Assembly (NCBI RefSeq): GCF_040024445.1
Contig: NZ_CP157276.1
Span: 3,906,001 to 3,970,000, forward strand
Direction of reading: 5' to 3'
Length of the DNA stretch: 64,000 bases
Source of the DNA: Prescottella soli
GTDB taxonomy: Bacteria; Actinomycetota; Actinomycetes; Mycobacteriales; Mycobacteriaceae
Shown one piece after another: positions 17,175 to 25,780 of this stretch. Each line of letters begins with the position of its first letter. Position 1 is the stretch's first letter. The notes beneath the pieces are model-generated. The model made no database searches. It saw only the letters and a list, made by a program, of their open reading frames with translations, and had not been told where the DNA came from. A program made the position numbers and the translations under genes.

Positions 17175-18104
17175 ATGACGGATCTCAAGCCCCGGAAGAT
17201 GGACTTCGGGTTCGACGACGGGGACGTCCCGTTCCTGTGGAACCCCGACAACCCGGCCTGGTCGAGCATGTCGAACGCGGTGTCGTTCCTGGCCATCGGC
17301 TTCGAGAAGATGATCGTGAAGCTGATCCTGCAGGCCAAGCCCCTCATCACCGACCCCGAGGTCGCGGAGGAGGCGGTCGCGTTCATGCGGCAGGAGGGCC
17401 ACCACTCGACCGCGCACCGCCAGCACGTGAACGGGCTGATCCGGAGCTACCCGGGCCTGCAGAACACGCTCGACGCGGTGATCGGCGAGTTCGACCTGCT
17501 GACCGAGCGCACCTCGATCGACTACCGACTCGCGTACACCGCCGACCTCGAGGCCACGTTCACGCCGGTGTTCAAGCTCATGCTCGACAACGAGGCGACG
17601 CTGTTCCGCCCGGGCGACGACCGTGTCGCGTCGCTGTTCCTCTGGCACTTCGTCGAGGAGGTCGAGCACCGCAGCTCGGCGCTGGTCATCTACAACTCGG
17701 TCGTCGGCAACGAGCTGTACCGGATGCGGATGGCGGCGTCGGTCTTCGCGCACGTGATGAAGTCGATCCGGATCGCGTGCGCCGGCTTCAACCAGCACGT
17801 TCCGCTGTCCGAGCGGAAGGTCGACTCGCTGTCGATGTTCGCCCGGCACCGGGCCAAGCAGAGGGTGCTCACCGCCTTCGCTCCATACCTGACCAAGGGG
17901 CCGATGCCGCGTGCGTTCGACGGTCTCCCGATCGGCGAGCAGCTCACCGCGCTGCGCGGCGCCGTCCGCAGCCAGATGCCCGGGCACAACCCGACCCACG
18001 AGAAGCTGCCGGTCCTCGCCGACGCGTGGTTCACGCGCTATGACGCCGGCTACGACTGCACCCGCTGGTACACGGCCGAGCCGGTGTCGTCGGGGGTGAA
18101 CTGA
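17175..18104 (+). CDS. Putative metal-dependent hydrolase (PF10118-like)
   Basis: A 309-residue protein resembling the bacterial metal-dependent hydrolase family PF10118. Helical bundle with repeated metal-ligand-like motifs: FMRQEGHHSTAHRQHVN near residue 80, DNEATLFRPGDDR, and WHFVEEVEHRSSALVIYN around 160. The E..H and EE.EH.. motifs recall diiron/ferritin-like proteins, and some members are annotated as such. ATG 17175 follows GAGG at ideal spacing; an in-frame ATG at 17106 lies inside the operator and is less likely. It overlaps the next gene by 1 nt (TGATG), so the two are translationally coupled. Substrate unknown. Confidence 0.75.
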   Translation: MTDLKPRKMDFGFDDGDVPFLWNPDNPAWSSMSNAVSFLAIGFEKMIVKLILQAKPLITDPEVAEEAVAFMRQEGHHSTAHRQHVNGLIRSYPGLQNTLDAVIGEFDLLTERTSIDYRLAYTADLEATFTPVFKLMLDNEATLFRPGDDRVASLFLWHFVEEVEHRSSALVIYNSVVGNELYRMRMAASVFAHVMKSIRIACAGFNQHVPLSERKVDSLSMFARHRAKQRVLTAFAPYLTKGPMPRAFDGLPIGEQLTALRGAVRSQMPGHNPTHEKLPVLADAWFTRYDAGYDCTRWYTAEPVSSGVN

Positions 18105-19261
18105 TGTCGGATCACTGTTCGCCCACGTTCGAGGTCCTGGCCACCAGGCTCGGCTTCTCGTGCGACGAGGCCGGGGGACTGTTGGAGGTCCGCAGTCCGT
18201 TCGCGTTGGAGAACTTGACGCTGCCGGTCCTCGAGGTCACGATCGTGCTGGGCGCGGTGCTCGCGCTCGTCTACGCGATTGTGCGGTTGCGCCGCCACGG
18301 CGACCCCACCAACCTCGTTCTGTGGTTCGGCGCCACCGCATTCCTGTTCGTGATCGAACCGCCGATCTACTTCCCGGCCGCGTTCGGCACCGAGGACTAC
18401 CTGGGCACGATGTTCGCGCACAACGTGTTCACCGTGGATTTCCTGTGGGGTCGCCTCCCGCTGTACATCGTCGCGATCTATCCGTTGATGGCGACGCTCG
18501 CGTTCGAGATCGTTCGGATGCTCGGCGTGTTCCGGCGCTACGGGGTGTTTCTCGGTGCGGTGTGTGTCGGCTTCGTCCACCACGCGTTCTACGAGATCTT
18601 CGACCAGCTCGGGCCGCAGCTGAGGTGGTGGGAGTGGACGCTCGACAACAAGGTCAACCAGCCGTTCTTCGATTCGGTGCCGCTGCCGAGCGTCGTGGTG
18701 TTCGCCGCGCTGTGGCCGATGTCGCTGGCGCTGTGCGTCCAGTTCTTCGTCGGCCGCTACGTCGATCGGGGCCGGCACTTCTCCGGGCTCGAGTTGGTCT
18801 GGCGCACAGTCGTTATCGGTCTCACCGCGTCCGTCGGCGTGTTCGTCCTGCCGCTCCCGGCGACGGTCTTCGGGATGGGCAGCGACACGGCCCGAGGAGT
18901 CCTCTATGCGGCCGAACTCGTCGCCGTCACGGTCGTCGCGATTCCGCTCCTGCTCAAGCAGTGGTCGCGGTTGCGCGCGGGAACGTCCGACGTCCCCGCC
19001 TACTCGAACGACTTCGTCCGGATCTATGGCGTCGTGTACATCGCGGTGATGGCCGTGCTGTGGGCGACGGCGTTGCCGGACTTCTTCGGCGCCGTCGACG
19101 GCGTGACCGACAACGGTGACCCGATCGGGAACCTGTGGTACACGCTCGCGTGCTTCGCGGTCGCGATCCTGTCGGTGGCCGCGACATTCACCGTGCCGCG
19201 GGCGGACGCCGTCGAGGTGCCGCCGAACGCCGCCGGAAAGGTCACCCGGGGCCTAGCCTGA
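18104..19261 (+). CDS. Polytopic membrane protein of unknown function
   Basis: A 385-residue protein with about 8-9 membrane helices. Conserved-looking polar clusters include FGATAFLFVIEPPIYFP, MFAHNVFTVDFLWGRLPLY and VGFVHHAFYEIFDQLGPQLRWWEW, with buried His, Glu and Asp that could be an active site or cofactor site. I do not recognise the family. The start codon overlaps the stop of the hydrolase gene, and an SDR gene follows 5 bp later, suggesting the three work on one lipid-like or terpenoid substrate, which is inference from operon structure only. Confidence 0.75.
   Translation: MSDHCSPTFEVLATRLGFSCDEAGGLLEVRSPFALENLTLPVLEVTIVLGAVLALVYAIVRLRRHGDPTNLVLWFGATAFLFVIEPPIYFPAAFGTEDYLGTMFAHNVFTVDFLWGRLPLYIVAIYPLMATLAFEIVRMLGVFRRYGVFLGAVCVGFVHHAFYEIFDQLGPQLRWWEWTLDNKVNQPFFDSVPLPSVVVFAALWPMSLALCVQFFVGRYVDRGRHFSGLELVWRTVVIGLTASVGVFVLPLPATVFGMGSDTARGVLYAAELVAVTVVAIPLLLKQWSRLRAGTSDVPAYSNDFVRIYGVVYIAVMAVLWATALPDFFGAVDGVTDNGDPIGNLWYTLACFAVAILSVAATFTVPRADAVEVPPNAAGKVTRGLA
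19254..19259 (+). promoter_or_regulatory. -10 box of internal leaderless SDR promoter
   Basis: TAGCCT, ending on the first base of the preceding gene's stop codon, is followed by exactly 7 nt and the ATG at 19267. It could give a separate leaderless SDR message within the operon. Confidence 0.45.
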
Positions 19262-19266
19262 CCGGC

Positions 19267-20070
19267 ATGGCGCTGACACCCGGATCCACTGTGTTCATCA
19301 CCGGCGCGGCCGCGGGGATCGGCCGCGCAACCGCGCTGGCCTTCGCCCGCCGCGGCTGCGTCGTCGGTGCCCACGACGTCGACGAGGAGGGCCTCGAGTC
19401 GCTGCGCGAGGAGATCGTCGCCCGCGGCGGACGGGTGCGGACCGGCCTGCTGGATGTCACCGACCTCGACCAGTGGCACACGAGGCTGGCGGAGTTCGCG
19501 TCCGGCGGCCGACTCGACGTCCTGGTCAACAACGCCGGCGTGCTGTCGTCGGGTCGCTTCGAGGACATCCCGGCCGACGCCCACAGACGGATGCTCGACA
19601 TCAACGTGGGCGGCACGATCAACGGCCTGCTCGCGGCGTTCCTCTACCTGAAGGAGACGCCGGGGGCGCAGGTGGTGAACCTGGGGTCGGCGTCGGCGAT
19701 CTACGGCCAGCCCGAACTGGCGACGTACGGCGCGACCAAGTTCGCGGTGCGCGGACTGACCGAGGCGCTCGATCTGGAGTGGGCAGCCGACGACATCCGG
19801 GTGATCGACATGTGGCCGCTGTTCGTGCGGACCGGGATGGTCCGGGGCATGTCGACGGGCAGCACCCGCTCGCTCGGTATCCGCCTCACCGCGCAGGACG
19901 TGGCGGACGCGATCGTCGCGGCGACCGAGCACCGGGGCCGCATCCCGAAGGTGCACTTCCCGGTGGGCGTGCAGGCTCGGGCGCTCGCGGCGGTCGCCGG
20001 CGTCACCCCGGCGTGGCTCGCCCGAACCACCAACCGGCTGCTCAGCCGCAGCGGCGGGCGGGCCTCTTAG
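19267..20070 (+). CDS. Short-chain dehydrogenase/reductase
   Basis: A 267-residue classical SDR, an NAD(P)-dependent oxidoreductase. Seen: cofactor loop TGAAAGIGRAT (residues 11-21), NNAG at about 92, catalytic Ser in GSASAIYG, and YGATK catalytic Tyr/Lys at about 155-159. Acidic residue D after beta-2 (HDVDEEG) suggests NAD preference. The C-terminus (residues about 235-267) is basic and hydrophobic, as in SDRs that touch the membrane. It is the third gene of the operon controlled by the divergent TetR. Substrate unknown. Confidence 0.9.
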   Translation: MALTPGSTVFITGAAAGIGRATALAFARRGCVVGAHDVDEEGLESLREEIVARGGRVRTGLLDVTDLDQWHTRLAEFASGGRLDVLVNNAGVLSSGRFEDIPADAHRRMLDINVGGTINGLLAAFLYLKETPGAQVVNLGSASAIYGQPELATYGATKFAVRGLTEALDLEWAADDIRVIDMWPLFVRTGMVRGMSTGSTRSLGIRLTAQDVADAIVAATEHRGRIPKVHFPVGVQARALAAVAGVTPAWLARTTNRLLSRSGGRAS

Positions 20071-20079
20071 GCCGCGACG

Positions 20080-20429
20080 GTGGAGAAGACTGCAACCGTC
20101 GCCGCATTGCGGAGTCGTTTCTATCCGCTGCTCAGGCGGGAAGGCTTCGTCAGAAGGGGCGATGTCGCCCGTCGGTTGGCGCATCCTGTGGCGCACGTCG
20201 TCGAGGTTGTTCACTCGTCCCGATCCCGTGAGTTCACGGGGGACTCGGCGTCCACGCCGCGCAGATTCCGAAGTGGGCGCGCGTCGCGGGTCTCGCCGGC
20301 GATCTCGACCTCGCTCGGGCGCTCGCCGATAAGGCCCTCCCGGACGTCCCCGAGCGCGCTACCTTGCTCCGCGCAGACCTCGAGGCGATCAGTAGTGACC
20401 CCCGCACAGCGATCCCGACACTGACGTGA
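20080..20429 (+). pseudogene. Frameshifted DUF4304-like small protein
   Basis: Two protein-like reading frames abut. From GTG 20080: SRFYPLLRREGFVRRGDVARR then HPVAHVVEVVHSSRSREFT, the pattern of DUF4304-like proteins. After about base 20240 the protein-like sequence continues one frame over as GLGVHAAQIPKWARVAGLAG, then LDLARALADKALPDVPERATLL, ending at TGA 20427-20429. A single-base deletion at or near the G-run 20238-20242 would explain the switch. Intact length would be about 116 residues. It follows the SDR gene by 9 nt. Either a recent pseudogene or a sequencing error. Confidence 0.55.
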
Positions 20430-20547
20430 CTCCGCACGCCCCAGGATTCGGCGGAGCCTCCGGCGACTAGAGTTCAGCGTCGACCTGTCGGCGTGTGAAT
20501 GTGGAGGAATGGGCTGTGGCTCCGGGACCGATGCGGGGGTCGACGCG

Positions 20548-21270
20548 GTGAGCGACCCGAAGATGCATACGCCGCCCCGGGACGACGTCGCCGACGTGGA
20601 CCACGCGGACGCCGTCGACGCCCCCGGCCCCACCGAATGGGGCGAGCACCCGTACGGCGTCGGACCGTGGGCCGAGGAGCACGGCACGCCGCTGCCCGAC
20701 GATCCGCGCTACGACCCGCAACTCCTGGCGGAGGGGGACCGGCGCAACGTCGTCGACGCGTACCGCTACTGGACGCGGGAGGCGATCGTCGCCGACATCG
20801 ACGGCCGCCGGCACCCGCTGCACGTCGCGATCGAGAACTTCGGCCACGACTCGAACATCGGCACGGTGGTGCGGACGGCGAACGCGTTCGCGGCGGCCGC
20901 GGTGCACATCGTGGGGCGCCGTCGCTGGAACCGACGCGGTGCCATGGTCACCGACCGCTACCAGCACCTGGTGCATCACGCCGACCTCGACGAGCTCGCG
21001 GAGTTCGCCCGCGAGAACGGGCTGACGGTCGTCGCCGTCGACAACACCCCGGGCTCGGTCCCGATCGAGACGGTGGACCTGCCGCGCGACTGCCTCCTGC
21101 TGTTCGGACAGGAGGGACCGGGCGTGACCGAACAGGGCCATGCGGTCGCGTCGATGACGGTGTCGATCGCCCAGTTCGGGTCCACCCGCAGCATCAATGC
21201 GGGCGTGGCGGCGGGGATCGCGATGCACGCCTGGGTGCGGCAACACGCCGATCTCGGCCGCGCTTGGTAG
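20548..21270 (+). CDS. SpoU/TrmH-family RNA 2'-O-methyltransferase
   Basis: SPOUT-fold methyltransferase of 240 residues that would transfer a methyl group from S-adenosylmethionine to a ribose 2'-OH of tRNA or rRNA. All three knot motifs are present: motif 1 NFGHDSNIGTVVRTANAF (about residues 98-115), motif 2 LLLFGQEGPGVTEQ (about 185-198) and motif 3 SIAQFGSTRSINAGVAAGIA (about 210-229). The N-terminal 40 residues are acidic and variable. GTG 20548 is preferred; ATG 20509 is in frame but abuts its purine-rich stretch. M. tuberculosis Rv0380c is the likely counterpart. Exact target unknown. Confidence 0.82.
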   Translation: MSDPKMHTPPRDDVADVDHADAVDAPGPTEWGEHPYGVGPWAEEHGTPLPDDPRYDPQLLAEGDRRNVVDAYRYWTREAIVADIDGRRHPLHVAIENFGHDSNIGTVVRTANAFAAAAVHIVGRRRWNRRGAMVTDRYQHLVHHADLDELAEFARENGLTVVAVDNTPGSVPIETVDLPRDCLLLFGQEGPGVTEQGHAVASMTVSIAQFGSTRSINAGVAAGIAMHAWVRQHADLGRAW

Positions 21271-21304
21271 CGGAAGACTCCGCACCCAGGCAAGATCGGT
21301 AGGC

Positions 21305-22426
21305 ATGCAGCGCGAATGGTCTGCCCGAGCGGATGCCGCCGAGAACGCGGTGATCACTCGGCACATTCGCCGCGTCTGGGGGATGCCCGGCACTGCCATG
21401 GCAGTTGTCGCCTGGCCCGCGGTGCGGCGGGAGCGGGTGTTCGTGAACTGGCACTACTGGTGGCAGGCGAATCTCATCAACTGCACCGTGGACGCCGCCG
21501 AACGGAACCCGACCGCGAAACGACGCCGACGGCTCGTGAAACTCATTCGCGGCCACCGGTTCCGCAACATCTCGGGCTGGACCAACAACTACTACGACGA
21601 CATGGCGTGGCTCGGGATGGCGCTCGAGCGGGCCGAACGGATGCAGCTGATCGGTAACCGCAAGGCGCTCGCGGCCCTCGAGGCCGAGCTGTTCGACGCG
21701 TGGTCGCCGGACTCGGGCGGCGGCATCCCGTGGCGCAGGCATTCGGACTTCTTCAACACCCCGGCGAACGGTCCGGCGGGCGTCGTGCTGGCGCGGATCG
21801 GGCGGCTGTGGCGCGCACAGGCCATGGCGGACTGGATCGACGACACCCTCCGCGACCCGGAGACCGGCCTCATCTTCGACGGCATCCGGCGGGACGGGAC
21901 CGTCGAACGCAACATCTACACGTACTGCCAGGGCGTGGTGCTCGCGCTCGAGACGGAGCTCGCGGTCCGGATGGGCGCCGAGCGGCACCGCCTGCGGGTG
22001 CATCGCCTGGTCGACGCCGTCGACGAGCGGCTCGCGAAGGGCGGCGTCATCCGCGGCGGTGGCGGCGGCGACGGCGGATTGTTCAACGGCCTGCTCGCCC
22101 GGCATCTCGCTCTCGTCGCGTTGAGGTTGCCCGGCGACGCCCCGGAGGACGTGCGGGCGCGACGGATCGCGGCGCAACTGGTGCTCGGCTCGGCCGAGGC
22201 GGCATGGGAGAACCGGCTGCAGGTCGAGGAGCTGCCGCTGTTCGGGCGGGACTGGAGCCTGCCCGCGCAGCTGCCCGGGCTGGGCGGGGAGATCGCGAGC
22301 GTCTCCGGCGGGTCGGTGCGGTCGTCCGAGATCGCGGAGCGCGACCTGTCGGTACAGCTCAGCGGCTGGCTGCTGATGGAGTCCGCCTACCTGGTGTCGG
22401 CGGCGGGCTATCCGAAGCGTCGGTGA
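21305..22426 (+). CDS. GH76-like alpha-1,6-mannanase family protein
   Basis: A 373-residue protein of the (alpha/alpha)6-barrel GH76 type. Seen: WTNNYYDDMAWLGMALERA around residue 100, where the Asp-Asp pair matches the catalytic pair of GH76, and GGGIPWRRHSDFFNTPANGPA, then IYTYCQGVVLALETEL. No signal peptide is visible, so it may be cytoplasmic, unlike typical fungal GH76 enzymes. From memory M. tuberculosis Rv0365c, next to dedA and fba, is the counterpart. A role in mannose-containing glycolipid turnover is a guess from family and phylum. Confidence 0.75.
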   Translation: MQREWSARADAAENAVITRHIRRVWGMPGTAMAVVAWPAVRRERVFVNWHYWWQANLINCTVDAAERNPTAKRRRRLVKLIRGHRFRNISGWTNNYYDDMAWLGMALERAERMQLIGNRKALAALEAELFDAWSPDSGGGIPWRRHSDFFNTPANGPAGVVLARIGRLWRAQAMADWIDDTLRDPETGLIFDGIRRDGTVERNIYTYCQGVVLALETELAVRMGAERHRLRVHRLVDAVDERLAKGGVIRGGGGGDGGLFNGLLARHLALVALRLPGDAPEDVRARRIAAQLVLGSAEAAWENRLQVEELPLFGRDWSLPAQLPGLGGEIASVSGGSVRSSEIAERDLSVQLSGWLLMESAYLVSAAGYPKRR

Positions 22427-22433
22427 CGGGCGG

Positions 22434-23102
22434 TCAGTCGACCATCTCGTCGACGAGGACGTCCTGCGCCGGCCTCGCCATCTCGCGGCGATAGCTCCGC
22501 AGGCCCAGCACGGTACCGACCACCAACGCCGTCACCATGCCCCCGAGCACGACGGGCATCACCCACGGCACTCGCTCGAGCAGTGATCCGCAGTAGAAGC
22601 CGACGAGGAGCAGGACCGGAGCCCACACGACGGCGCCGATGGTGCTTGCGATCGTGAAGCGGCGGTGGTCCATCTCCGCGGCCCCTGCGACCATCGGGCA
22701 CAGCGTGCGGACCCACGGAATCCAGCGCGCCACCAGGACTGCCCAGAATCCGTGTCGATCGAGCAGGCCGTTGACCTTGTGGAGGTTCTCCGTGTTGACG
22801 TACTTGCCGTTGCGGCGGGCGACGAGGTGGTGGCCGCCGCGCCTGCCGATCGCGTACCCCACCTGGTTGCCCGCGACGGCGGCGCCCATCGCGCCCGCCG
22901 CCAGCGCCCACGTGTGGCCAGGGCCCGCCTCGTGGGCGGCCATGACGATCCCCGCAGTGACGAGCATCGAGTCGCCGGGCAGGAACAGTCCGACGATCAG
23001 CGCGCACTCGAAGAAGACGAAGGTGAGCACCACCAGCCACACGAGCGCGGGGCCGGCGGACTCGAGCGGCCCGAAGGTTCCGGCCGCGAGGGTCGTCGTC
23101 AA
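22434..23102 (-). CDS. DedA-family membrane protein
   Basis: A 222-residue membrane protein of the DedA/VTT superfamily, members of which flip lipid carriers such as undecaprenyl phosphate. Seen: FFECALIVGLFLPGDSMLVTAG (entry helix with the conserved E and PGD), GNQVGYAIGRRGG and the re-entrant motif FWAVLVARWIPWVRTLCPMVAGAAEM. It starts with TTG 23102, overlapping the stop of the upstream DedA gene by 4 nt (TTGA), so translation is coupled. It converges on the GH76-like gene with a 7-bp gap. Confidence 0.85.
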   Translation of the reverse strand: MTTTLAAGTFGPLESAGPALVWLVVLTFVFFECALIVGLFLPGDSMLVTAGIVMAAHEAGPGHTWALAAGAMGAAVAGNQVGYAIGRRGGHHLVARRNGKYVNTENLHKVNGLLDRHGFWAVLVARWIPWVRTLCPMVAGAAEMDHRRFTIASTIGAVVWAPVLLLVGFYCGSLLERVPWVMPVVLGGMVTALVVGTVLGLRSYRREMARPAQDVLVDEMVD

Positions 23103-23836
23103 ACGGTCGGATCGTTCGGCGTGGTGACGGTCTCGGCGCCGTCGGCGATCGCGGTCCCGCCCGACTTACGCGAGGCGAGGTAGCGCTTGCCGACCTCGAC
23201 GATGATCGGGATCACCGAGACCAGGACGATGAGGATGAAGATCAGGTCGATGTTGTCGGCGATGAACTGGATCTGGCCGAGGAAGTAACCGAGCAGCGTC
23301 ACGCCGGCACCCCACACGACGCCGCCGATGATGTTGTAGGTGATGAAGACGGAGTACTTCATCTTCGACGCACCGGCGACCAGCGGCGCGTACGTACGGA
23401 CGATCGGTACGAAGCGGGCCAGGAAGATCGTGATGGGGCCGTGCTTCGTGAAGAACGCCTGGGATTCGTCGATGTAGCTCTTCTTGAAGAGCTTGGCGTC
23501 GTTCGACTTGAACAGCGACGCACCACCCTTCACACCGATGAAGTAGCCCACCTGGTCGCCGAGGACCGCAGCGATCGGGATGGTCACCATCAGCACCCAC
23601 AGCGGGGCGAAGGGCTCGACCTCCGCGGACTTGGACGCCGCGATCAGACCGGCGGTGAACAGCAGCGAATCGCCCGGAAGGAGCGGGAACAGCAGACCCG
23701 ACTCGATGAAGACGACGACGAGGAGTCCGATCAGCACCCACGCGCCGAACGAGTTCAGCAGGTTGACTGGATCGAGGAATCCCGGCAGCAAAGCGAGATT
23801 CGTGGTCACGGACTCCGAGGCTGCCAGCACATTCAC
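23099..23836 (-). CDS. DedA-family membrane protein (Rv0364-like)
   Basis: A 245-residue DedA/VTT protein. Seen: VVFIESGLLFPLLPGDSLLFTAG near residue 45, GDQVGYFIGVKGG, and the re-entrant loop ITIFLARFVPIVRTYAPLVAGASKM. It differs clearly from the second DedA downstream, so the pair is not a recent duplication and may act as a heteromer. The open frame extends to 24007, but GTG 23836 is chosen because TAGTCT lies exactly 7 nt upstream and family homology starts after it. It is divergent from fba, as in mycobacteria where Rv0364 neighbours Rv0363c. Confidence 0.85.
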   Translation of the reverse strand: MNVLAASESVTTNLALLPGFLDPVNLLNSFGAWVLIGLLVVVFIESGLLFPLLPGDSLLFTAGLIAASKSAEVEPFAPLWVLMVTIPIAAVLGDQVGYFIGVKGGASLFKSNDAKLFKKSYIDESQAFFTKHGPITIFLARFVPIVRTYAPLVAGASKMKYSVFITYNIIGGVVWGAGVTLLGYFLGQIQFIADNIDLIFILIVLVSVIPIIVEVGKRYLASRKSGGTAIADGAETVTTPNDPTV

Positions 23837-23843
23837 GCGCACC

Positions 23844-23849
23844 AGACTA
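23844..23849 (-). promoter_or_regulatory. -10 box of leaderless dedA-dedA promoter
   Basis: On the minus strand TAGTCT is followed by 7 nt (GGTGCGC) and the GTG start at 23836: a textbook leaderless arrangement. Confidence 0.55.
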
Positions 23850-24023
23850 CCGGCGGCCGCTGAGAGCCCGCTGAGTCCACCGGGTCCGGCGAGCCGACAG
23901 CCAGCCGACACCGAGCCGACACCAGGGGAGGCGGCAGCGCGCCCGGGTTGCCATACTGCATAGACAACCCGCGTGCCGTGAAAATCGGCCGCGCCCGAAC
24001 CCGTCACATGGAGGACAGCCGCC

Positions 24024-25058
24024 GTGCCTATCGCAACTCCCGAGGTCTACGCCGAGATGCTCGGTCGGGCCAAGGAGCACTCCTTCGCCTTCCCCGCCAT
24101 CAACTGCACGTCGTCGGAGACGATCAACGCGGCCATCAAGGGCTTCGCGGACGCCGGCAGCGACGGCATCATCCAGTTCTCGACCGGCGGCGCCGAGTTC
24201 GGTTCGGGCCTGGGTGTCAAGGACATGGTGACCGGTGCGGTCGCGCTCGCCGAGTTCGCGCACGTCGTCGCAGCCAAGTACGACGTCACGATCGCGCTGC
24301 ACACCGACCACTGCCCCAAGGACAAGCTGGACACCTTCGTCCGCCCGCTGCTCGCGATCTCGCAGGAGCGCGTGAACGCCGGCCGGAACCCGCTGTTCCA
24401 GTCGCACATGTGGGACGGCTCGGCCGTGCCGATCGACGAGAACCTCGCGATCGCGCAGGAGCTGCTGAAGCTGTCGAAGGCCGCGAACATCATCCTCGAG
24501 GTCGAGATCGGCGTCGTCGGCGGTGAAGAGGACGGCGTCGAGGCCGAGATCAACGACAAGCTGTACACGTCGCGCGAGGACTTCGAGAAGACCGTCGACG
24601 CGCTCGGTGTCGGCGAGAACGGCAAGTACCTGCTGGCCGCGACGTTCGGCAACGTCCACGGCGTCTACAAGCCGGGCAACGTCGTCCTCAAGCCGGAGGT
24701 GCTCAAGGAGGGCCAGGAGGCCGCGACCGCCAAGCTCGGCCTGGCCGCCGGCTCCCAGCCGTTCGACTTCGTCTTCCACGGCGGCTCGGGCTCGCTGAAG
24801 TCGGAGATCGAGGACTCGCTGCGCTACGGCGTCGTGAAGATGAACGTCGACACCGACACCCAGTACGCGTTCTCGCGTCCGATCGTCGGCCACATGTTCT
24901 CCAACTACGACGGCGTCCTCAAGGTCGACGGCGAGGTCGGCAACAAGAAGGTCTACGACCCGCGCAGCTACCTCAAGAAGGCCGAGGCCGGCATGACCGC
25001 TCGCGTCATCGAGGCCTGCAACGACCTCAAGTCCGCGGGCCGCTCGGTCTCCGCTTAG
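24024..25058 (+). CDS. fba: Fructose-bisphosphate aldolase, class II
   Basis: Zinc-dependent aldolase of glycolysis and gluconeogenesis, cleaving fructose 1,6-bisphosphate to DHAP and glyceraldehyde 3-phosphate; 344 residues, cytoplasmic. Seen: INCTSSETINAAIKGFADAGS near the N-terminus, the zinc motif ALHTDHCPKDK (about residues 91-101), EVEIGVVGGEEDG (about 162-174), ATFGNVHGVYKPG with a zinc His, HGGSGSLKSEIEDSLRYGVVKMNVDTDTQ in three adjoining blocks. GTG 24024 follows GGAGGAC. It is the M. tuberculosis Rv0363c counterpart and is followed by a long hairpin. Confidence 0.95.
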   Translation: MPIATPEVYAEMLGRAKEHSFAFPAINCTSSETINAAIKGFADAGSDGIIQFSTGGAEFGSGLGVKDMVTGAVALAEFAHVVAAKYDVTIALHTDHCPKDKLDTFVRPLLAISQERVNAGRNPLFQSHMWDGSAVPIDENLAIAQELLKLSKAANIILEVEIGVVGGEEDGVEAEINDKLYTSREDFEKTVDALGVGENGKYLLAATFGNVHGVYKPGNVVLKPEVLKEGQEAATAKLGLAAGSQPFDFVFHGGSGSLKSEIEDSLRYGVVKMNVDTDTQYAFSRPIVGHMFSNYDGVLKVDGEVGNKKVYDPRSYLKKAEAGMTARVIEACNDLKSAGRSVSA

Positions 25059-25092
25059 TCGAGGTCCGGCGAGGGTTTCCCTCGCACGCACT

Positions 25093-25153
25093 CACGTTTG
25101 CGCACTTGCCGCTCTTCTCCCCGTCAGGAGACAGCGGTGAGTGCGCAAACGTG
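25093..25153. terminator. Long hairpin between convergent genes (family B, copy 2)
   Basis: Arms 25093-25113 and 25133-25153 pair over 21 positions with two mismatches, and the 19-nt loop can form an inner TCTCC/GGAGA stem. It lies between fba and the convergent Rv0361-like gene. The core GTTTGCGCACTT matches the hairpin at 13224-13283. Confidence 0.7.
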
Positions 25154-25162
25154 TTTCAAGGC

Positions 25163-25699
25163 CTAGTCGGGGTTGCAGACCTTCCAGTCGCCGCCGATGT
25201 GTGACAGGTCGAACGTGCGCGGCGAGACGTCCGAGGGGTTCGCCCGCGTGTGCGCGGTGACTTGGGCGATCGCCGAATCCCCGTTGATCTGGACCGAATC
25301 GATGCTCGTGACGACGGGAATGCTGCCGCCCGCCACAGCGTCACGGTGGACGTCGGCGAACTCGACGGGCGGGATGTCGCGGTAGAAGTCGGACAGGGTG
25401 CCGCACGTCGACGACTGCAGCGTGGTCAGGTCGCCCGACTCGAGAGCCGTCACGAAGGTGTCGACGGCGTCGCGGACCTGCGATTCGGTCGCGTTCGCCG
25501 CCCCGCCGCGGGCGATCACGAACCCGGCGACACCGAGGGCCGCGAGGACTCCGACCACCGCGACGGTCGACGCGATGACCCAGCCGCGCCTGCCGCCGCG
25601 GCGGCCACCCGACTCGGGGGCCGGTGCGGCCGGTGCGATGCGCTGCGGGCCGGCGCCGGTCGGCGTAGGACTGGGCTGGATGTCGTCGGTGTCGGGCAC
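25163..25699 (-). CDS. Membrane-anchored Rv0361-like protein
   Basis: A 178-residue protein: a Pro-rich cytoplasmic N-terminus, one membrane helix (about residues 42-65, WVIASTVAVVGVLAALGVAGFVIARGG), then an extracytoplasmic NTF2/DUF4878-like domain (VRDAVDTFVTALESGDLTTLQSSTCGTLSDFYRDIP ending WKVCNPD) with a conserved Cys pair. A paralogue lies at 56921-57343. The position next to the DUF3151 gene matches Rv0361/Rv0360c. Function unknown; the domain resembles small secreted lipoprotein-like modules. Confidence 0.75.
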   Translation of the reverse strand: MPDTDDIQPSPTPTGAGPQRIAPAAPAPESGGRRGGRRGWVIASTVAVVGVLAALGVAGFVIARGGAANATESQVRDAVDTFVTALESGDLTTLQSSTCGTLSDFYRDIPPVEFADVHRDAVAGGSIPVVTSIDSVQINGDSAIAQVTAHTRANPSDVSPRTFDLSHIGGDWKVCNPD

Positions 25700-25767
25700 G
25701 TGACGCCTCTCGGTGCGGGAGCGGGATCAACTGGTGGGCAGCCTATCGGCCCCCGTACGACGCCGGG

Positions 25768-25773
25768 CACAAT
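25768..25773 (+). promoter_or_regulatory. -10-like box (CACAAT) at leaderless spacing
   Basis: CACAAT, then 7 nt, then the ATG at 25781 of the DUF3151 gene; no ribosome-binding site. The same arrangement with CACAGT precedes the VOC gene at 48897. Confidence 0.4.
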
Positions 25774-25780
25774 GGACGCC

